From contig CAZGKT010000001.1 of the NCBI GenBank assembly GCA_964525605.1, forward strand, positions 62,001 to 126,000: a stretch of 64,000 nt of DNA, read 5' to 3'. The notes below the pieces were generated by a model. That model made no database searches. It was not told where the DNA came from and saw nothing but the letters and a program-made list of their open reading frames with translations. Made by a program: the position numbers and the translations under genes. Below, piece after piece: positions 62,577-64,000 of this stretch (positions are counted from its first letter, which is position 1; each line of letters opens with the position of its first letter). This stretch comes from CAVTWJ01 sp964525605 (GTDB taxonomy: Bacteria > Oederibacteriota > Muellerivitia > Muellerivitales > Muellerivitaceae).

Positions 62577-64000
62577 TTGAAGCCTCCGATCAAATCAACC
62601 AGTGGAGCGATGGCGCTATTGGAAAGATCCACAAAGGGTTTGGGATAAAGCCCCACGGCGAGCGAAACAATCAAAAGGAAAGCGATGGGGAGGATTTCGA
62701 TAAAGGAACCGTCCTGGGTTCCCTCCAAGACATGCGGGTCTTTGACCGGTCCGTAAAATACCATTTGAACCAACCGGAGGTAATAAACGGCCGTCATGAC
62801 GATGGAAAGGATGGCAATGGGAAAGAGAATCTGGAAGATGCTGAACCCGCTCTTGAAAGCTCCCATGAAAATGAGGAATTCGCCCACGAAACCGCTGAGC
62901 CCCGGTAAACCCACATTCGCCATGGCCGCCGCCACAAAAAGACCTCCCAATAGGGGCATGACCTTCGCCAGACCCCCCAGTTTGGCCAGTTCCCTGGTAT
63001 GGGCCTTTCCGTAGACCGTACCCACCAGGGCGAAGGTCATGGCCGCTACGATTCCATGGGAAAGTGTTTGGATCACCGCGCCGTTTAAGCCCGCGACCTG
63101 TAACGTGCATATTCCAAAAAGGATGGCCCCGCAATGGGAGACGGAAGAGTAGGCGATGACATACTTGAAGTCTTTTTGTTTCAGGGCCACAAAGGCGGCG
63201 TAAAGGATATTGATCAAGGTTAGGACCACCAGGAGGGGAAGCCAATACTTGGCCCCGTCCGGCATGGACGGCAGGGCCACCCGAATGATGCTATATCCTC
63301 CTAGACTCTTTAAAACCCCCGCGTGAAGCATGGAAGCCGCCGTCGGCGCGGAGCCGTATCCATCCGGTGACCATGTATGAAAGGGGAAAACCGCGGCGAT
63401 AACCCCAAAACCCAGGAACAACAAAGGAAACCATATTTTCTGGAAATCAACACTGAACCCCGTCTCGGACAGATGGCCCAACACGCGGATATCAAAGGTG
63501 TGGACGTTGGAGGTGAAATACATGGCCAGGAAACCCACCAGCATGAAGGCGGAACCGGCCAGGAGCATGACCGTTAGTTTCATTGCCGCGTATTCCTTGC
63601 GACCCGAACCCCAGATACCCACCAAAAGGTACATGGGTAGAACGGCAAATTCGTAAAAAAGAAAAAAGAAGAATAGATCGAGACTCACATAGGCTCCCGC
63701 CACCCCACCCACCAGCAAGGAGAAGAGAACGTAGTATTCTTTAATGCGCAGGGTGATGTTCCAGGAAATCAGGGTTCCGGCGAAATAAACGCAAGCCACC
63801 AGGAAAACCATCAGGGTGCTCATGCCGTCCACGCCCAGCAGATAGCTGATCCCTAAGTTGGTCAGCCAGGGTACTTTTTCAATGAATTGAAACCCTCCCT
63901 CGGCAACGGAGAAGGACGTTAGCACATGAAAGGCCAGACCTAATTCCAGAGAGGCGGCGATGAGGCTAATCCAGCGGATGAACCGATCCCCGGAAATCAA
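62573..64000 (-). CDS. nuoM: NADH-quinone oxidoreductase subunit M (5' end cut by window edge)
   Basis: 475 residues visible, running off the right edge. The true start lies beyond 64000 (the first visible codon is not a plausible N terminus; family members have ~20-30 more residues). Key segments: LLGVDGMSTLMVFLVA, LFFFFLFYEFAVLPMYLLVGIWG (pump glutamate), FPFHTWSPDGYGSAPTAASMLHAGVLKSLGGY, IAYSSVSHCG and GLPGLSGFVGEFLIF. Overlaps nuoN by 4 bases. Confidence 0.96.
   Translation of the reverse strand: MISGDRFIRWISLIAASLELGLAFHVLTSFSVAEGGFQFIEKVPWLTNLGISYLLGVDGMSTLMVFLVACVYFAGTLISWNITLRIKEYYVLFSLLVGGVAGAYVSLDLFFFFLFYEFAVLPMYLLVGIWGSGRKEYAAMKLTVMLLAGSAFMLVGFLAMYFTSNVHTFDIRVLGHLSETGFSVDFQKIWFPLLFLGFGVIAAVFPFHTWSPDGYGSAPTAASMLHAGVLKSLGGYSIIRVALPSMPDGAKYWLPLLVVLTLINILYAAFVALKQKDFKYVIAYSSVSHCGAILFGICTLQVAGLNGAVIQTLSHGIVAAMTFALVGTVYGKAHTRELAKLGGLAKVMPLLGGLFVAAAMANVGLPGLSGFVGEFLIFMGAFKSGFSIFQILFPIAILSIVMTAVYYLRLVQMVFYGPVKDPHVLEGTQDGSFIEILPIAFLLIVSLAVGLYPKPFVDLSNSAIAPLVDLIGGFK

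Noticed and set aside
1..64000. tRNA, rRNA, insertion sequences, prophage, toxin-antitoxin or classical defence systems
   Set aside because: None recognised on either strand by motif or context; a tRNAscan/ISfinder/defence-HMM search would be the decisive test.

Overview
The window reads as a piece of chromosome from a diderm (outer-membrane-bearing) bacterium. It encodes an Omp85/BamA protein, a giant TamB, a LolC/LolD lipoprotein exporter, a periplasmic beta-barrel-like protein and signal peptides. It also has traits usual in Firmicutes (ClpC with McsA and McsB) and Thr/Pro/Ser-rich linkers plus FlgD-like tails on secreted proteins, as often seen in uncultured candidate phyla. I cannot name the phylum from this sequence. 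Several core genes appear to start with TTG. A 100-N gap at 50782-50881 shows that it is an assembled scaffold, probably a metagenome bin. I saw no rRNA, tRNA, IS element, phage gene or CRISPR array.

Layout. 1-346: N-terminal piece of a Ser/Thr protein kinase. 0.8-9.3 kb: de novo purine genes purB-purS-purQ-purL-purF and purM, with a diguanylate cyclase gene on the opposite strand between purF and purM. 9.4-30.3 kb, all on the minus strand and probably one or a few long transcripts: prfB (with a programmed +1 frameshift), a GT39-type membrane glycosyltransferase, lysS, lolC, lolD, mcsA, mcsB, clpC, tamB, bamA, surE and an Nfu-type Fe-S protein. This block is mostly about the cell envelope and protein quality control. 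30.5-34.2 kb (+): pheT, a small coiled-coil gene and a coiled-coil-extended zapA. 34.2-37.0 kb (-): glgP and a small membrane protein. 37.3-40.4 kb (+): a strong 6S RNA candidate, then rarA, fthC and ymdB, matching the known pheT/zapA/ssrS/fthC neighbourhood. 40.4-42.3 kb: two paralogous TPR proteins, one fused to a barrel-like domain.

42.3-61 kb: the tetrapyrrole pathway. A haem gene order often seen as one operon (hemX-hemA-hemC-hemD ... hemB-hemL) is split here by about 11 kb of accessory genes (45.4-56.2 kb). These include secreted GH5 and GH8 cellulase-type glycosidases, an orphan prepilin, a methyltransferase, transporters, a HEAT-like protein with two coupled tiny membrane ORFs, and unknowns. 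The hem enzymes together take glutamyl-tRNA to uroporphyrinogen III (C5 route), with a methyltransferase branch to sirohaem or cobalamin. 61.1-64.0 kb: the 3' end of the respiratory complex I operon (nuoM, nuoN).

The least ordinary points are: the 6S RNA candidate; the split hem operon and its cellulase island; a probable false duplication at the assembly gap which, once collapsed, restores a single GH8 reading frame; the McsAB-ClpC arginine-phosphorylation module in a diderm without ctsR; the ZapA with a long coiled-coil fusion; and the extra domain at the TamB C terminus.
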